A stretch of 22,261 nt of DNA. Origin: ZC4RG30 sp041168985 (GTDB taxonomy: Bacteria > Pseudomonadota > Gammaproteobacteria > Steroidobacterales > Steroidobacteraceae). The position numbers were made by a program, and so were the translations under genes. Location of the stretch: contig JBEEKA010000054.1 of the NCBI GenBank assembly GCA_041168985.1, forward strand, positions 1 through 22,261, written 5' to 3'. Of the stretch, positions 1 through 6,825 are shown piece after piece. Below the pieces are notes generated by a model. It made no database searches. It worked only from the letters and a program-made list of their open reading frames with translations, and was not told the origin of the DNA. The first letter of the stretch is position 1, and each line of letters begins with the position of its first letter.

Positions 1-897
1 CGGATCGTTGTCCTCAGCATCTTTCACGGCATCGCCGACGGCCTTGCGCAGGGCCGTCACATCCACAGCCGCAGTGACAACCCGGGCGGTGTCATCGCCA
101 TGGTCCGGAGTCTTGCTGTTGTCGAAGGTATGGATCCGCGGGAACTGGGCTAGCTCGAGCAGCTGCGCCTCGCCGCTGCAGATCCACCCCTGACCGGTCT
201 TGAGTTGCGGCAGCGACTGCTCGATCTGCTCGCGGCGCGCCTTGTCCTTCACGGTGCCTTTGAGCCAAGTCACCACCGGTGCCTGGTCCGCCGGCGCCGT
301 CATCCGATGCACCACTAGCGTGTCGCAGCTACCCAGGATTGCGTTGTGCAGCGCCTGGACGCGCTGCGTGCAGACCACCAGGCGGATGCCCTTCGAGCGG
401 CCGGCGGTGGCCAGCTTCTTCGCAAAGTGCAGCGCCATGTTCTCCTCACTGTGGCCAGCACGCTCCTTCGGCGCGAACTCGTGGGCTTCTTCCATCACGA
501 GGTACAGCACGCCGCGCATGTGACGCATCAGCGCCGGCGCGAACGCAGCGAAGAACCGCGACTGACCGCCCGGGCCGAACTCGGCCATGTCCACGATCGA
601 CAGCGGCAGACTTCCGCCGGCGACGAGCTCGCCGATCGCAGCGCCGGCGCCATCGTGCAGCGGGACGTGCCCATGCGGACCGCCCAGGATCTGGAAGGGC
701 AGGCCGGGGCGTTTGCCATCGGCCGAGCTCGTGAGCCCCCACCAGTCGGACTTGATGGGATCCAGGATGCACACGCGCGAGCCTTCCTCGACGACGTGCT
801 CGACGATCAGCTTTGCCGTGGAAGTCTTGCCGCTGCCAGTCTTGCCGAGCACTGCGATGTGCTGGGCGAGAGCTTCTGGTGGGATCGGTTGCTTCAC
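1..897 (-). CDS. HerA/DUF87-like P-loop ATPase, C-terminus cut by window edge
   Basis: This reading frame is open from a GTG at 897 to base 1 (299 codons) and continues beyond the window. Residues 18-25 are a Walker A motif (GKTGSGKT). A hydrophobic strand ending in EEAHEF (about 131-141) is a Walker B with the double acid typical of HerA/VirD4/FtsK-type ATPases, and TQR near residue 170 fits a sensor position. The family uses ATP to translocate DNA, often as a hexamer with a nuclease. The GTG overlaps the upstream stop as GTGA and has GGAGGT just before it. It is the last gene seen in the leftward operon. The ATPase class is well supported. Its role in the phage (DNA processing, segregation or defence) is not shown. 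Confidence 0.8.
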   Translation of the reverse strand, partial: MKQPIPPEALAQHIAVLGKTGSGKTSTAKLIVEHVVEEGSRVCILDPIKSDWWGLTSSADGKRPGLPFQILGGPHGHVPLHDGAGAAIGELVAGGSLPLSIVDMAEFGPGGQSRFFAAFAPALMRHMRGVLYLVMEEAHEFAPKERAGHSEENMALHFAKKLATAGRSKGIRLVVCTQRVQALHNAILGSCDTLVVHRMTAPADQAPVVTWLKGTVKDKARREQIEQSLPQLKTGQGWICSGEAQLLELAQFPRIHTFDNSKTPDHGDDTARVVTAAVDVTALRKAVGDAVKDAEDNDP

Positions 898-1082
898 GCG
901 ACCTCCACGAGCGGCACGCACTCGAAGGAGGGCGGCGGCGCGCGCCAAGCCAGCACGATGCCGCGCTTGAATGCGCAGGCAGTGCACAGCGGTGGATCCT
1001 CAGAGTGCCAGGCACACGGGCCGCCGGCGACGACATCAAGGCAGGGCTCGTAGTGCGAGCAGCCGCAGTCGATGCACCTCAT
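894..1082 (-). CDS. Small cysteine-rich protein, possible zinc binder
   Basis: A 62-residue protein, unrecognised by name. It has CxxCxC near residues 3-8, further cysteines at about 14 and 23, an H at 26, and a CxxC pair at about 33-36, so it probably folds around zinc. The ATG at 1082 overlaps the stop of the preceding gene as ATGA, and its own stop overlaps the GTG of the ATPase. The tight overlaps at both ends favour this short start over longer open-frame alternatives. The longer frame upstream of 1082 reads as an out-of-frame shadow of neighbouring genes. Similar short Cys-rich proteins are common in phage early operons and function is unknown. Confidence 0.6.
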   Translation of the reverse strand: MRCIDCGCSHYEPCLDVVAGGPCAWHSEDPPLCTACAFKRGIVLAWRAPPPSFECVPLVEVA

Positions 1083-1276
1083 GATGGCGCCACCGGCTGG
1101 ATCTGGACTGGCACGACCCTGATGTTCCGGCGCGAACTCCTCACCCAGGCCTCGGCCATTCCCTTCGTGCTGAAGATGGCGAGGCTCCCATGCGCCGTGG
1201 TCAGCACGGCGTTCTGTTCGACATCGAAGAGCGCATAGCTCAGCGCTTCGAATGTGATCGGAGTGTCCTGGTTCAC
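1079..1276 (-). CDS. Small hypothetical phage protein (65 aa)
   Basis: A 65-residue protein starting at a GTG that overlaps the upstream stop as GTGA and ending in an ATGA overlap with the next gene. Its composition is that of a small mixed alpha/beta domain (FEALSYALFDVEQNAVL, then a segment reading LAIFSTKGMAEAWV), with no cysteine cluster, signal peptide or membrane segment. The segment ending in AEAWV looks like a short strand-helix unit seen in small phage proteins, but no family can be named. It is supported by frame, operon position and normal protein-like composition. Confidence 0.55.
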   Translation of the reverse strand: MNQDTPITFEALSYALFDVEQNAVLTTAHGSLAIFSTKGMAEAWVRSSRRNIRVVPVQIQPVAPS

Positions 1277-1506
1277 CGCGGCCTCCGATGCTGATCAGCC
1301 TGCGCGCAGGTGGCGAAGTGGCTCTTGTGGCGCTTGCTGTCGAACTCGTAGTCACCGGCCTCGACGGTTCCTTCGTCGACGGGCATGTTCTTGCCGCCAG
1401 CGGTCTTCAGCCAGATGATCTTCGCGTTGCAGGACCTGCAGCGCTTGATGCGGCGTTCGTGAGCGGCTTCGTTGCGGCCGTCGTCCTCGAGATCCTCGAA
1501 GCTCAT
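1273..1506 (-). CDS. Small zinc-ribbon-like phage protein (77 aa)
   Basis: A 77-residue protein with an acidic start, then CRSCNAKIIW near residue 23, KNMPVDEGT in the middle and HFATC followed by ADQHR near the end. The CxxC and the later H-x3-C could bind one zinc ion. This pattern (C-x2-C, then GKxMPVD, then SHFATC-x-A-DQHR) recurs in small proteins of many proteobacterial phages, from memory, with no assigned function. The start overlaps the upstream stop as ATGA and the end overlaps the next gene as GTGA. Confidence 0.65.
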   Translation of the reverse strand: MSFEDLEDDGRNEAAHERRIKRCRSCNAKIIWLKTAGGKNMPVDEGTVEAGDYEFDSKRHKSHFATCAQADQHRRPR

Positions 1507-1763
1507 ACTTCGAAGCCCATCGCGGAACTGATCTGGCAGGCGGCGCAGCGATCAGTGCCGACATGCATCATGTCCACGTCTTCCGCGCACTCGCAGTCCT
1601 GGTTACCCAGGATGTCGACGATCGCCTGGCGCTCGGCCTTCAACGTCTCCCATTCGGCAAGCTTGATGCCCGCATACTTCGCGCGCGCGGCCGCTGTCGT
1701 GGTGAAGCGCTTGCTGATGATCTCGACCGCCGCGGCGGCCTTGAGGTGCTCTGTGTCGCTCAC
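1503..1763 (-). CDS. Small helical protein with C-terminal cysteine cluster (86 aa)
   Basis: The GTG at 1763 overlaps the stop of the preceding gene (GTGA), giving an 86-residue protein. The first two thirds are charged and helical (KAAAAVEIISKRF, then KLAEWETLKAERQAIVDIL). The end holds CEC followed after about 17 residues by CAAC, a possible zinc site. A longer frame starting at 2009 exists, but its extra N-terminus is out of frame with the real gene at 1760-2092 and has the skewed composition of a shadow, so the short start was chosen. Function unknown. Confidence 0.6.
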   Translation of the reverse strand: MSDTEHLKAAAAVEIISKRFTTTAAARAKYAGIKLAEWETLKAERQAIVDILGNQDCECAEDVDMMHVGTDRCAACQISSAMGFEV

Positions 1764-2092
1764 GTCGCTTTCTCCGGCAGTACCGCGTGCCAGTTCTTGT
1801 TGAAATCGGCGATTGCCAGCGCCGGAGACTTTCCGAATCCGGACACGCCGCTCTGCAGGTCTGATCCATAGAGCGCACACCAGTGGTCGCCATCGACGGT
1901 CAGGGATGGCCTGTAGATGGCTGATGGCTCGCCCATGGAGTACGCGGCAGCACTGAGCTCCTGCGTGATGCAGGCCACCTGGTGCGAAATGTCGAAGGCG
2001 TTGCGGCAAGCTTCCGCGACAGCATCGGCGATATTGCCGCCACTGATTCTGCTGCGAACGGCGTCATAAATAGCCTGGTAGCTGTCGCTCAT
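1760..2092 (-). CDS. Conserved phage hypothetical protein (110 aa)
   Basis: A 110-residue protein. The N-terminal half is helical. The C-terminal half carries the pattern RPSLTVDGDHWCALYG, then GVSGFGKSPALAIADFNKNW. From memory, this tryptophan/glycine block (DG-x-WCALYG-x-LQ-x-GV-x-GFG-x-SP-x-x-A-x-x-DF) is widespread in small proteins of proteobacterial phages. No biochemical role is known to me. The start is an ATG overlapping the stop of the preceding gene (ATGA). There is no signal peptide or membrane segment. Confidence 0.7.
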   Translation of the reverse strand: MSDSYQAIYDAVRSRISGGNIADAVAEACRNAFDISHQVACITQELSAAAYSMGEPSAIYRPSLTVDGDHWCALYGSDLQSGVSGFGKSPALAIADFNKNWHAVLPEKAT

Positions 2093-2385
2093 TTGCCCTC
2101 CAGGATGTCCATGGCCTTGATGCAGCGGCGGCCGAAGCGCGTGATGCGATAGAGCTTCTGCGGCAGGCCTCCCTCTGGGGGAACACGCGGCTCAGGCAGT
2201 ACTTCGATGGTGCCCTTCGCGCGCAGACGCTTCAGGATCATGTAGATCTGGTCGATCGGGATCTTCCCTCGGCTGCCGTGCGAGACCTCGCGGGCATAGG
2301 CGTTGTCCTTGCGGGCGAGCACGCGCAACGCCGCAATCTCGTGCAGCGTCGGGTAGCAGGCGCGGTAGCGGCTGATGTGGGCCAT
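2089..2385 (-). CDS. Winged-helix (PadR-like) DNA-binding protein
   Basis: A 98-residue protein that looks like a single winged helix: an opening helix (HEIAALRVLA), a helical pair ending in IDQIYMILKRLRAKGTIE, then a wing and a C-terminal strand-helix reading KLYRITRFGRRCIKAM. The sequence IYMILKRL followed by YRIT-x-x-G resembles the PadR family, in which this region reads DNA and responds to small ligands. It may be a phage transcription regulator, but its target cannot be told from the sequence. It ends in an ATGA overlap with the next gene, and 2 bases separate it from the gene before it. Confidence 0.6.
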   Translation of the reverse strand: MAHISRYRACYPTLHEIAALRVLARKDNAYAREVSHGSRGKIPIDQIYMILKRLRAKGTIEVLPEPRVPPEGGLPQKLYRITRFGRRCIKAMDILEGK

Positions 2386-2387
2386 GA

Positions 2388-2804
2388 TCAGGCCTCAACC
2401 GCCGGCGCCGGCAGCGCGGCCGCCTTCTGCGCGAGGCTGCCTGCAAACTCGCCCAGACGCGCATCCTCGTGCAGCGACAGCCAGATCGTCGACTTGCCTT
2501 CGCCACTGTCCTGCTCGATCACGACGTCCGTGCCGTTGTAGTGAGCTCGGAAGCCCAGCTGCATGCCGACGTGCAGCCGCGGCGCGTTGTCCGTCGGCGT
2601 GTCTGCCGAGGCGGCACCCCCCCCCGATTTATCCGCAGATCTGGCGGCGCGCGTGGCCTTCGACTTCTTTCGCACGCAGGCCTTGCAGCAGTCGGAGAAG
2701 CCGTCGCCGGCGTAGCCTGGTTTCTCCTGGATCATCGACGACACGGCCCGGAATTCTCCGAGGGGCTTGGTGCGCTTGCAGTCGGTGCATTTCTTCTCGC
2801 TCAT
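2388..2804 (-). CDS. Zinc-finger phage protein with G9 tract in its gene
   Basis: A 138-residue protein. Residues 6-45 hold CTDCKRTKPLGEF and later CCKAC, a four-cysteine treble-clef-like finger often seen in small phage proteins and HNH relatives. No HNH catalytic histidines are visible, so nuclease activity is not claimed. A lysine/alanine/serine linker (about 46-75) follows, then a beta-rich tail (GFRAHYNGTDVVI, TIWLSLHE). The linker is encoded over a run of nine G on the coding strand (2617-2625), a potential slippage site. The ATG at 2804 lies 2 bases after the preceding stop. Confidence 0.65.
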   Translation of the reverse strand: MSEKKCTDCKRTKPLGEFRAVSSMIQEKPGYAGDGFSDCCKACVRKKSKATRAARSADKSGGGAASADTPTDNAPRLHVGMQLGFRAHYNGTDVVIEQDSGEGKSTIWLSLHEDARLGEFAGSLAQKAAALPAPAVEA

Positions 2805-2806
2805 GT

Positions 2807-3058
2807 TCAGTTCCTCAGGTGATGCGGAATGTCAGGGGCTTGCTGCTGCCAGCGCTCGAGCAGCGCCTGGATCAGATCGATGGAATGCGGGCGCTCGACG
2901 TTCGAGACGTACTGCGCGTGGGCGTCCGTCTGCTGGAATGGGCGAACGATCAGCACGAAGCCCATGCGTTCACCGCACAACTTCTGCAGGGCTGCGTCCA
3001 GGCCTTCGGCAATGCCCCGCAGATGCTGGGACAGCAGGATCTCGGCGGGCGTGGTCAC
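2807..3058 (-). CDS. Conserved small phage protein (83 aa)
   Basis: An 83-residue protein starting at a GTG that overlaps the ParB-like stop as GTGA. The N-terminal half is helical (HLRGIAEGLDAALQKLCGER), followed by a strand reading GFVLIVRPF, then YVSNVERPHSIDLIQALLERW. The block GF-x-LIV-x-x-F ... YxSNxxR-x-x-x-I is one I recall from many proteobacterial prophages as a short hypothetical protein, with no known function. There is no membrane segment, because the strand is too short. Confidence 0.7.
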   Translation of the reverse strand: MTTPAEILLSQHLRGIAEGLDAALQKLCGERMGFVLIVRPFQQTDAHAQYVSNVERPHSIDLIQALLERWQQQAPDIPHHLRN

Positions 3059-4644
3059 TTCTTGCCTGCCTTTTTCTTGGCCTTCGACTTTGCCTTGGTC
3101 TTAGCCGCCGCATCGAGCTCGCGCTTGATCTTCGCAGGGTCCACGCCGAGCATCTCGGCCGCGGCCTCCATGTCCTTCGGCTTCGATGCACCGCCGTGCT
3201 GCCAGACTTGCAGCTCGTGCGCGAGCGAGCAGACGCGGATGAACTGCAGCAGCTGCTCGAGCGTCATCTTCGAAAATGGCGTCGGCAGATCCAGGACAGC
3301 GCCAGCATGGTGCGGTGACTTCTTGGGCTCCCAGCCGAGCACCACGAACAAGCGCTTCTTCGAGTCGTGGTCGAGGCGATCGAACAGGCGATCGGCGACC
3401 TGGTTGTAGTCCTCGCGGACAAATGACTTGAGCTTCGCGCTGTCGGCATGTATCGCCTTGAGCAGCGCCACGCGGTAGGCGATCGCCGCCTTGTGTTTCT
3501 GTTCGCCGGCGCGGCGCTCGGCAGCCTGGCGCTGCGACTCGCGGCTGCTGCCGCTGGCCTTCTTGTCGCCCCGGGCGGCATCCACGTCCTTGGCCGGTGC
3601 GACCTCGATCAACTTGCCGGATTCTGGATCCTGCAGCAGCGTCGGCACATAGGCCTTGCCGAGCGTCTGGCGGTAAGTGCCCTTGCCGCTGTAGTCGCGG
3701 GCGTCCAGACGTAGCAGGCCAGCGCGCTCCAGGTCGTAGCTCTCGGTGCCGTGCTTGGTGATCTTCTCCGCTTCCTTGCCGGCGATGACCTTCTGCCCTT
3801 TCTCGGCGGCCGCGGCGATCGCACGCTCCGCGTGCGCCGCGATCTTCTGCTTGAAGCACACTGGATCCGTGCAGACGTCTGCACCTTTCACGTCGCCGAA
3901 GAGCTGAGGCTGGTTGCCGGTGCGCTTCGGACATGCGCCGCACGCGCCGGCGGCAGGGACCAGGTCCGCGTCTTCCGTCTTGAATCCGGCGCCGGACAGC
4001 TTCAGCATATAGTTCTGGTGAAGGTGTTCCGATGCCTGCCTGGCGCTCATCGGGTCGCCGCCCCATCTGGGCTGCGTGATTTCCTTCGTGGCCTGATCCT
4101 GCAGACTCTTAGGCACACGGGCGATGTACAGCGCCGTGGACGCTGTCAGCTTGCCGGCGTAGTAGGCCTTCCGTGCAGCGGGCACGAGCTCCAGCAGCTT
4201 CATGCGGGCGTAGACGTAGGCCTTCGACTTGCCGACCTTGTCGGCGATCTCGTCGGCGCTGCGGCCGAGTTTGCGCAGGCCTTCATAACCTTCAGCCTCG
4301 GCCATCGGGTGCACGTCTTCGCGCTGCAGGTTCTCGACGAGCTGCACCTCGAGCACCTGGCCATCGGTGAGATCGCGCACGTTCACGGGGACGGTTTCGA
4401 GCTTCGCCTGCTTCGCAGCCAGGAAGCGGCGCTCACCGGCGACGATCTCGAAGGTGAAGCCCTTGGCGTGCGGCCCGTCGGTCAACGGACGCACGACCAG
4501 GGGCTGCAGAATGCCGACGGTAGCGATGCTCTCGGCGAGTTCGGTGATCGCCTTCTTGTCCAGGTGCTCTCGACGTTCGATCTGGGAGAGGGTTGAGGAT
4601 ACGCAGAGCCGCGACAGCTCCACATGGCGGAATTCAGGTTGCAT
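3055..4644 (-). CDS. ParB/RepB/Spo0J-family protein with Cys cluster
   Basis: A 529-residue protein. The N-terminal ParB domain has the phosphate-binding box GERR (about 70-73) and ENLQRED (about 104-110), followed by a helix-turn-helix near 129-148 (SADEIADKVGKSKAYVYARM). A four-cysteine cluster (about 235, 238, 258, 263; ACGACPKRTGN and CTDPVCF) suggests a zinc site. The tail is lysine/alanine rich. ParB proteins bind DNA sites and act in partition or, in phages, as regulators. The ATG at 4644 has GAGG six bases upstream. An alternative start at 4728 adds 28 residues that only mirror RT codons, so it was rejected. It overlaps the RT end by 11 bases. No ParA partner is seen, so partition is not established. 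Confidence 0.88.
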   Translation of the reverse strand: MQPEFRHVELSRLCVSSTLSQIERREHLDKKAITELAESIATVGILQPLVVRPLTDGPHAKGFTFEIVAGERRFLAAKQAKLETVPVNVRDLTDGQVLEVQLVENLQREDVHPMAEAEGYEGLRKLGRSADEIADKVGKSKAYVYARMKLLELVPAARKAYYAGKLTASTALYIARVPKSLQDQATKEITQPRWGGDPMSARQASEHLHQNYMLKLSGAGFKTEDADLVPAAGACGACPKRTGNQPQLFGDVKGADVCTDPVCFKQKIAAHAERAIAAAAEKGQKVIAGKEAEKITKHGTESYDLERAGLLRLDARDYSGKGTYRQTLGKAYVPTLLQDPESGKLIEVAPAKDVDAARGDKKASGSSRESQRQAAERRAGEQKHKAAIAYRVALLKAIHADSAKLKSFVREDYNQVADRLFDRLDHDSKKRLFVVLGWEPKKSPHHAGAVLDLPTPFSKMTLEQLLQFIRVCSLAHELQVWQHGGASKPKDMEAAAEMLGVDPAKIKRELDAAAKTKAKSKAKKKAGKK

Positions 4645-5908
4645 GGGGATCCTCGGACGGGTTGAGAATCTGGGCGAGCCAGGGGAAGCGAGCATGGATG
4701 CGCTGCCGCAATCGATAGCTGCGGGCATGGCGAAAGTGGCCTTCGTAGCTGGCCCATGTGCTGCGGATCCGCGCCGGGTCAGCGCCGCAGCGCTCGAACT
4801 GGGCGAGCTTTGCGCGGCAGTGGGAAATCACGCGCCGGCGCACCGTCAGGTGCGTGGGTCGGACGATGTAGCCCAGGAAGTCGATGCCATCGGTCAGTGG
4901 CCGCAGCTTCTGCTCTGGCTTCAGCTCGAGGGCGAGCTCATCGCGCAGAAACTGGATGATCTGCAGGCGCCAGGCCTCCAGCTGCTCGCGGCTGTGGTGA
5001 ACCAGCACGATGTCATCGACATAGCGCACGTAACGCTCGACCTTCAGCACGTGTTTCACGAACTGGTCGAACTGATTGAGATAGGCGTTGCCAACGAACT
5101 GGCTGAAGAGGTTGCCGATCGGCAGGCCGCATCCGGGCGCAGCGTTCTCGAGGCGCTTGTGCAGTGGCACGGCGTCCCGCTCGGCCTTCGAGCAGGCCCA
5201 GCGCACGCCAGTGCGGCTGACCGGATGCGTCAGCAGGGCGTGGACGGCCTTGCGGATCGCCCAGGGCACGTTGGCACGCTCCATTCGCGCCTTGAGCATC
5301 GCGTACGCGCGCCGTCGGTTGATGCTCAGGAAATAGCTGCGGATATCCAGCTGCAGATAGAACCCGCCACCCTGGCCGCTGTGCACCTGCCGCACATAGC
5401 GGTGCAACTGTCGCACCGCGGCGTGCGTGCCTTTTCCCTTGCGGTTGCTGTAGCTGCTGTGGACAAACACGCGTTCCCAGTCCGGCTCGATCGCGCCCAC
5501 CACCAGCCAGTGGACGACGCGATCGATGAACTCCGGTGCGTGGATCTGCCGCAGCTTCGGATGCTTCTCGATTCGCACTGTCGGCGCTGCCGGCGTCCAG
5601 GTGCCGGCGTTCAAGCGTTCCTCGAGATCGATCAGCCGACCCATCCAGTCGGCTTCAAAGGAAAGCCGCTCCCACGTGGCCTGTTTGCCGCGGCGAGCAG
5701 CCCGCCAGGCAGTGCGGAGTTGACGAGGAGTTACGCCCTGACACTCACCGGGGCGGCACGGCAGAGCCGAGTAGTGATTGCTCTGGTGATTGCGGTTGAC
5801 ATTGCCGTTGTTGAGGTTGACCGCGATCGCGTAGCCGCGCGGGGCTACCGCTATCCCCGATACTTGGGACCCTGCCAGGCATCCGGATTGGTAGCCTGGC
5901 GTCGTCAC
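4634..5908 (-). CDS. DGR reverse transcriptase, TR in frame in its 5' end
   Basis: This enzyme copies TR RNA into cDNA with errors at adenines. With the GTG at 5908 it is 424 residues. It carries the RT catalytic strand LDIRSYF (about 187-193), the DGR-type motif IGNLFSQ (about 264-270, where other RTs have QG), the active-site YVDD (about 296-299) and LGY (about 345). The N-terminal conserved block is LRTAWRAARRGK (about 64-75). The GTG overlaps the avd stop as GTGA, like most junctions in this operon. No ATG, GTG or TTG exists in frame between the TR and that block, so the TR seems to be translated as residues 23-54. The open frame continues upstream of 5908 to a GTG at 6025. An ATG at 5644 would keep the catalytic motifs but lose the N-terminal block. 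RT identity is very sure; the start is less so. Confidence 0.93.
   Translation of the reverse strand: MTTPGYQSGCLAGSQVSGIAVAPRGYAIAVNLNNGNVNRNHQSNHYSALPCRPGECQGVTPRQLRTAWRAARRGKQATWERLSFEADWMGRLIDLEERLNAGTWTPAAPTVRIEKHPKLRQIHAPEFIDRVVHWLVVGAIEPDWERVFVHSSYSNRKGKGTHAAVRQLHRYVRQVHSGQGGGFYLQLDIRSYFLSINRRRAYAMLKARMERANVPWAIRKAVHALLTHPVSRTGVRWACSKAERDAVPLHKRLENAAPGCGLPIGNLFSQFVGNAYLNQFDQFVKHVLKVERYVRYVDDIVLVHHSREQLEAWRLQIIQFLRDELALELKPEQKLRPLTDGIDFLGYIVRPTHLTVRRRVISHCRAKLAQFERCGADPARIRSTWASYEGHFRHARSYRLRQRIHARFPWLAQILNPSEDPHAT
5747..5844 (-). repeat. DGR template repeat (TR)
   Basis: A 98-base repeat matching VR1 at 89 positions and VR2 at 86. On the coding (minus) strand it has 21 adenines, and 16 of these are changed in at least one VR. 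No other base is changed. Most adenines sit in AAC/AAT codons, and single or double adenine changes here cannot create a stop codon. The last 25 bases in coding sense (5771 to 5747) contain no adenine and are identical in all three copies, which fits the IMH-type anchor. The sequence just beyond differs (GAGTGT in TR, CAGATC in both VRs), as expected of IMH* against IMH. Confidence 0.97.
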
Positions 5909-6348
5909 AGATTGGCCCCCGCAGGAGAGGCGACCGGGGAACTCAGTGTCGGGGCACGCTGCGTCCGGCGCGACGCCGGCGCATTCTGGCCCTTGTTGCG
6001 TAACTCCAGCAGCCAACCTCCGCACTGCTGGCCGACTTCGGTGGCGAGTCGGTAGACGTGTTGCGCCTGGGCGTAGCTGCGCCAGGCCTGCACGTCATGC
6101 CCAAGCTGGATCCGGACCTTCAATTGGTCGAGCTCGTCGGATGCAGCCTGGGCGACGGTGAGACGCCGATGCCTCTGATGCCAGGACTGCAGCAGCTGCA
6201 CACAGATCTGCTCGGCGCTGTCGAGCAGCCGCGCGCCGATGTCGTATCGGTGCATGCGTGGGAACTGACGCACAGCCAGCTGGATCTCAGCCAGCATGCG
6301 CTGCGCAGCCTTCACCACATCCGGCAGGTCCGTGCGTTCCGCTAGCAT
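5905..6348 (-). CDS. avd: Avd-like DGR accessory protein
   Basis: A 147-residue, almost wholly helical protein matching the four-helix Avd family: QFPRMHRYDIGARLLDSAEQIC in the first two helices, a long arginine/leucine-rich central helix, and ATEVGQQCGGWLL in the last. Avd forms a pentameric basic barrel that binds the DGR reverse transcriptase and TR RNA and is needed for cDNA synthesis in phage BPP-1. It lies between target 1 and the TR, the BPP-1 order. The ATG at 6348 follows the target 1 stop by 14 bases and no clear Shine-Dalgarno is visible. The last 20 or so residues (serine/proline/arginine rich) extend past the usual fold. The assignment rests on motif resemblance plus context. Confidence 0.9.
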   Translation of the reverse strand: MLAERTDLPDVVKAAQRMLAEIQLAVRQFPRMHRYDIGARLLDSAEQICVQLLQSWHQRHRRLTVAQAASDELDQLKVRIQLGHDVQAWRSYAQAQHVYRLATEVGQQCGGWLLELRNKGQNAPASRRTQRAPTLSSPVASPAGANL

Positions 6349-6362
6349 CGGCGTGGTTCTAC

Positions 6363-6818
6363 TTACCGATCAACCAGGATCTGACCGGGGCGGCACGGCA
6401 GAGCCGAGTAGTGATTGCTCTGGCGATCGCGGTAGACACCGCCGTAGTTGAGGATGACCGCGAACGCGCAGCCGCGCGGGGGCGTCAGGTCCTCAGCCTT
6501 TGTCCAGACCCACTTGCCAGCGTGGTTCGGCAGATAGGACGGGTCGACCAGGGGCCATTCCGTGCGGGCGTGGTTGATCAGCAGCTGCGCGCCTTCGGGA
6601 GTCGTCGAGTCCCAGTCCTCGAATCCGCCGACGCGCTGTTCGCGGCACCAGGTGTTCGCGGCCTGCCAGCTCAGGTCCTTCGGCGGTGCAACGGTCGCGA
6701 ACAGGATCGCGACCTGGTGGCCGTAGATCTCGCGCTGCAGGTGCAGGATGGGGTGATCGGTCGCAGTCTGGTCAGCTGCGACGGACAGGTCGGCATTGAG
6801 CTTCGTCAGCTTGTACAT
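6363..6818 (-). CDS. DGR target protein 1, DUF1566/C-type-lectin-like
   Basis: A 151-residue protein whose C-terminal 38 residues are encoded by VR1. Blocks in order are: SWQAANTWCREQRVGGFEDWD (about 50-70), DPSYLPNHAGKWVWT (about 92-107), then the variable part beginning PRG at 114 and ending LPCRPG. The order (W-x-A-x-x-C, GGxxDW, DPxxxP, WxWT, then a variable strand-loop-strand) matches DUF1566, a C-type-lectin-type fold that is a known DGR target class. Residues changed from the template are C117, F119, I122, Y125, G127, Y129, D131 and R132. No signal peptide or membrane segment is seen, so it is probably cytoplasmic or virion-borne. csrA ends 22 bases upstream. Ligand unknown. Confidence 0.9.
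   Translation of the reverse strand: MYKLTKLNADLSVAADQTATDHPILHLQREIYGHQVAILFATVAPPKDLSWQAANTWCREQRVGGFEDWDSTTPEGAQLLINHARTEWPLVDPSYLPNHAGKWVWTKAEDLTPPRGCAFAVILNYGGVYRDRQSNHYSALPCRPGQILVDR
6384..6481 (-). repeat. DGR variable repeat 1 (VR1)
   Basis: The 3' end of target gene 1 aligns base for base with TR positions 5747-5844 (constant offset of 637). There are nine differences, at TR positions 5787, 5791, 5797, 5802, 5803, 5809, 5817, 5827 and 5832, and all are T on the plus strand (adenine in coding sense). The adenine-free anchor is identical. Beyond it, bases 6378-6383 give CAGATC in coding sense, shared with VR2 but not with the TR. Confidence 0.97.
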
Positions 6819-6825
6819 GGTCAGG

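Noticed and set aside
446..1039. Minus-strand frame of 197 codons overlapping the HerA-like ATPase
   Set aside because: It is a different frame from the ATPase, which has clear Walker motifs and a GTGA-coupled start. The 197-codon frame is arginine-rich with no motifs.
2375..3409. Long plus-strand open frame opposite the small zinc-finger genes and the ParB-like gene
   Set aside because: Composition is serine/arginine rich with no motifs. The minus-strand genes are coupled by overlaps and have recognisable domains.
4367..6055. Long plus-strand open frame (562 codons) opposite RT and the TR
   Set aside because: It is antisense to the RT, whose catalytic motifs are clear. Its translation has no domain pattern and is a by-product of high GC.
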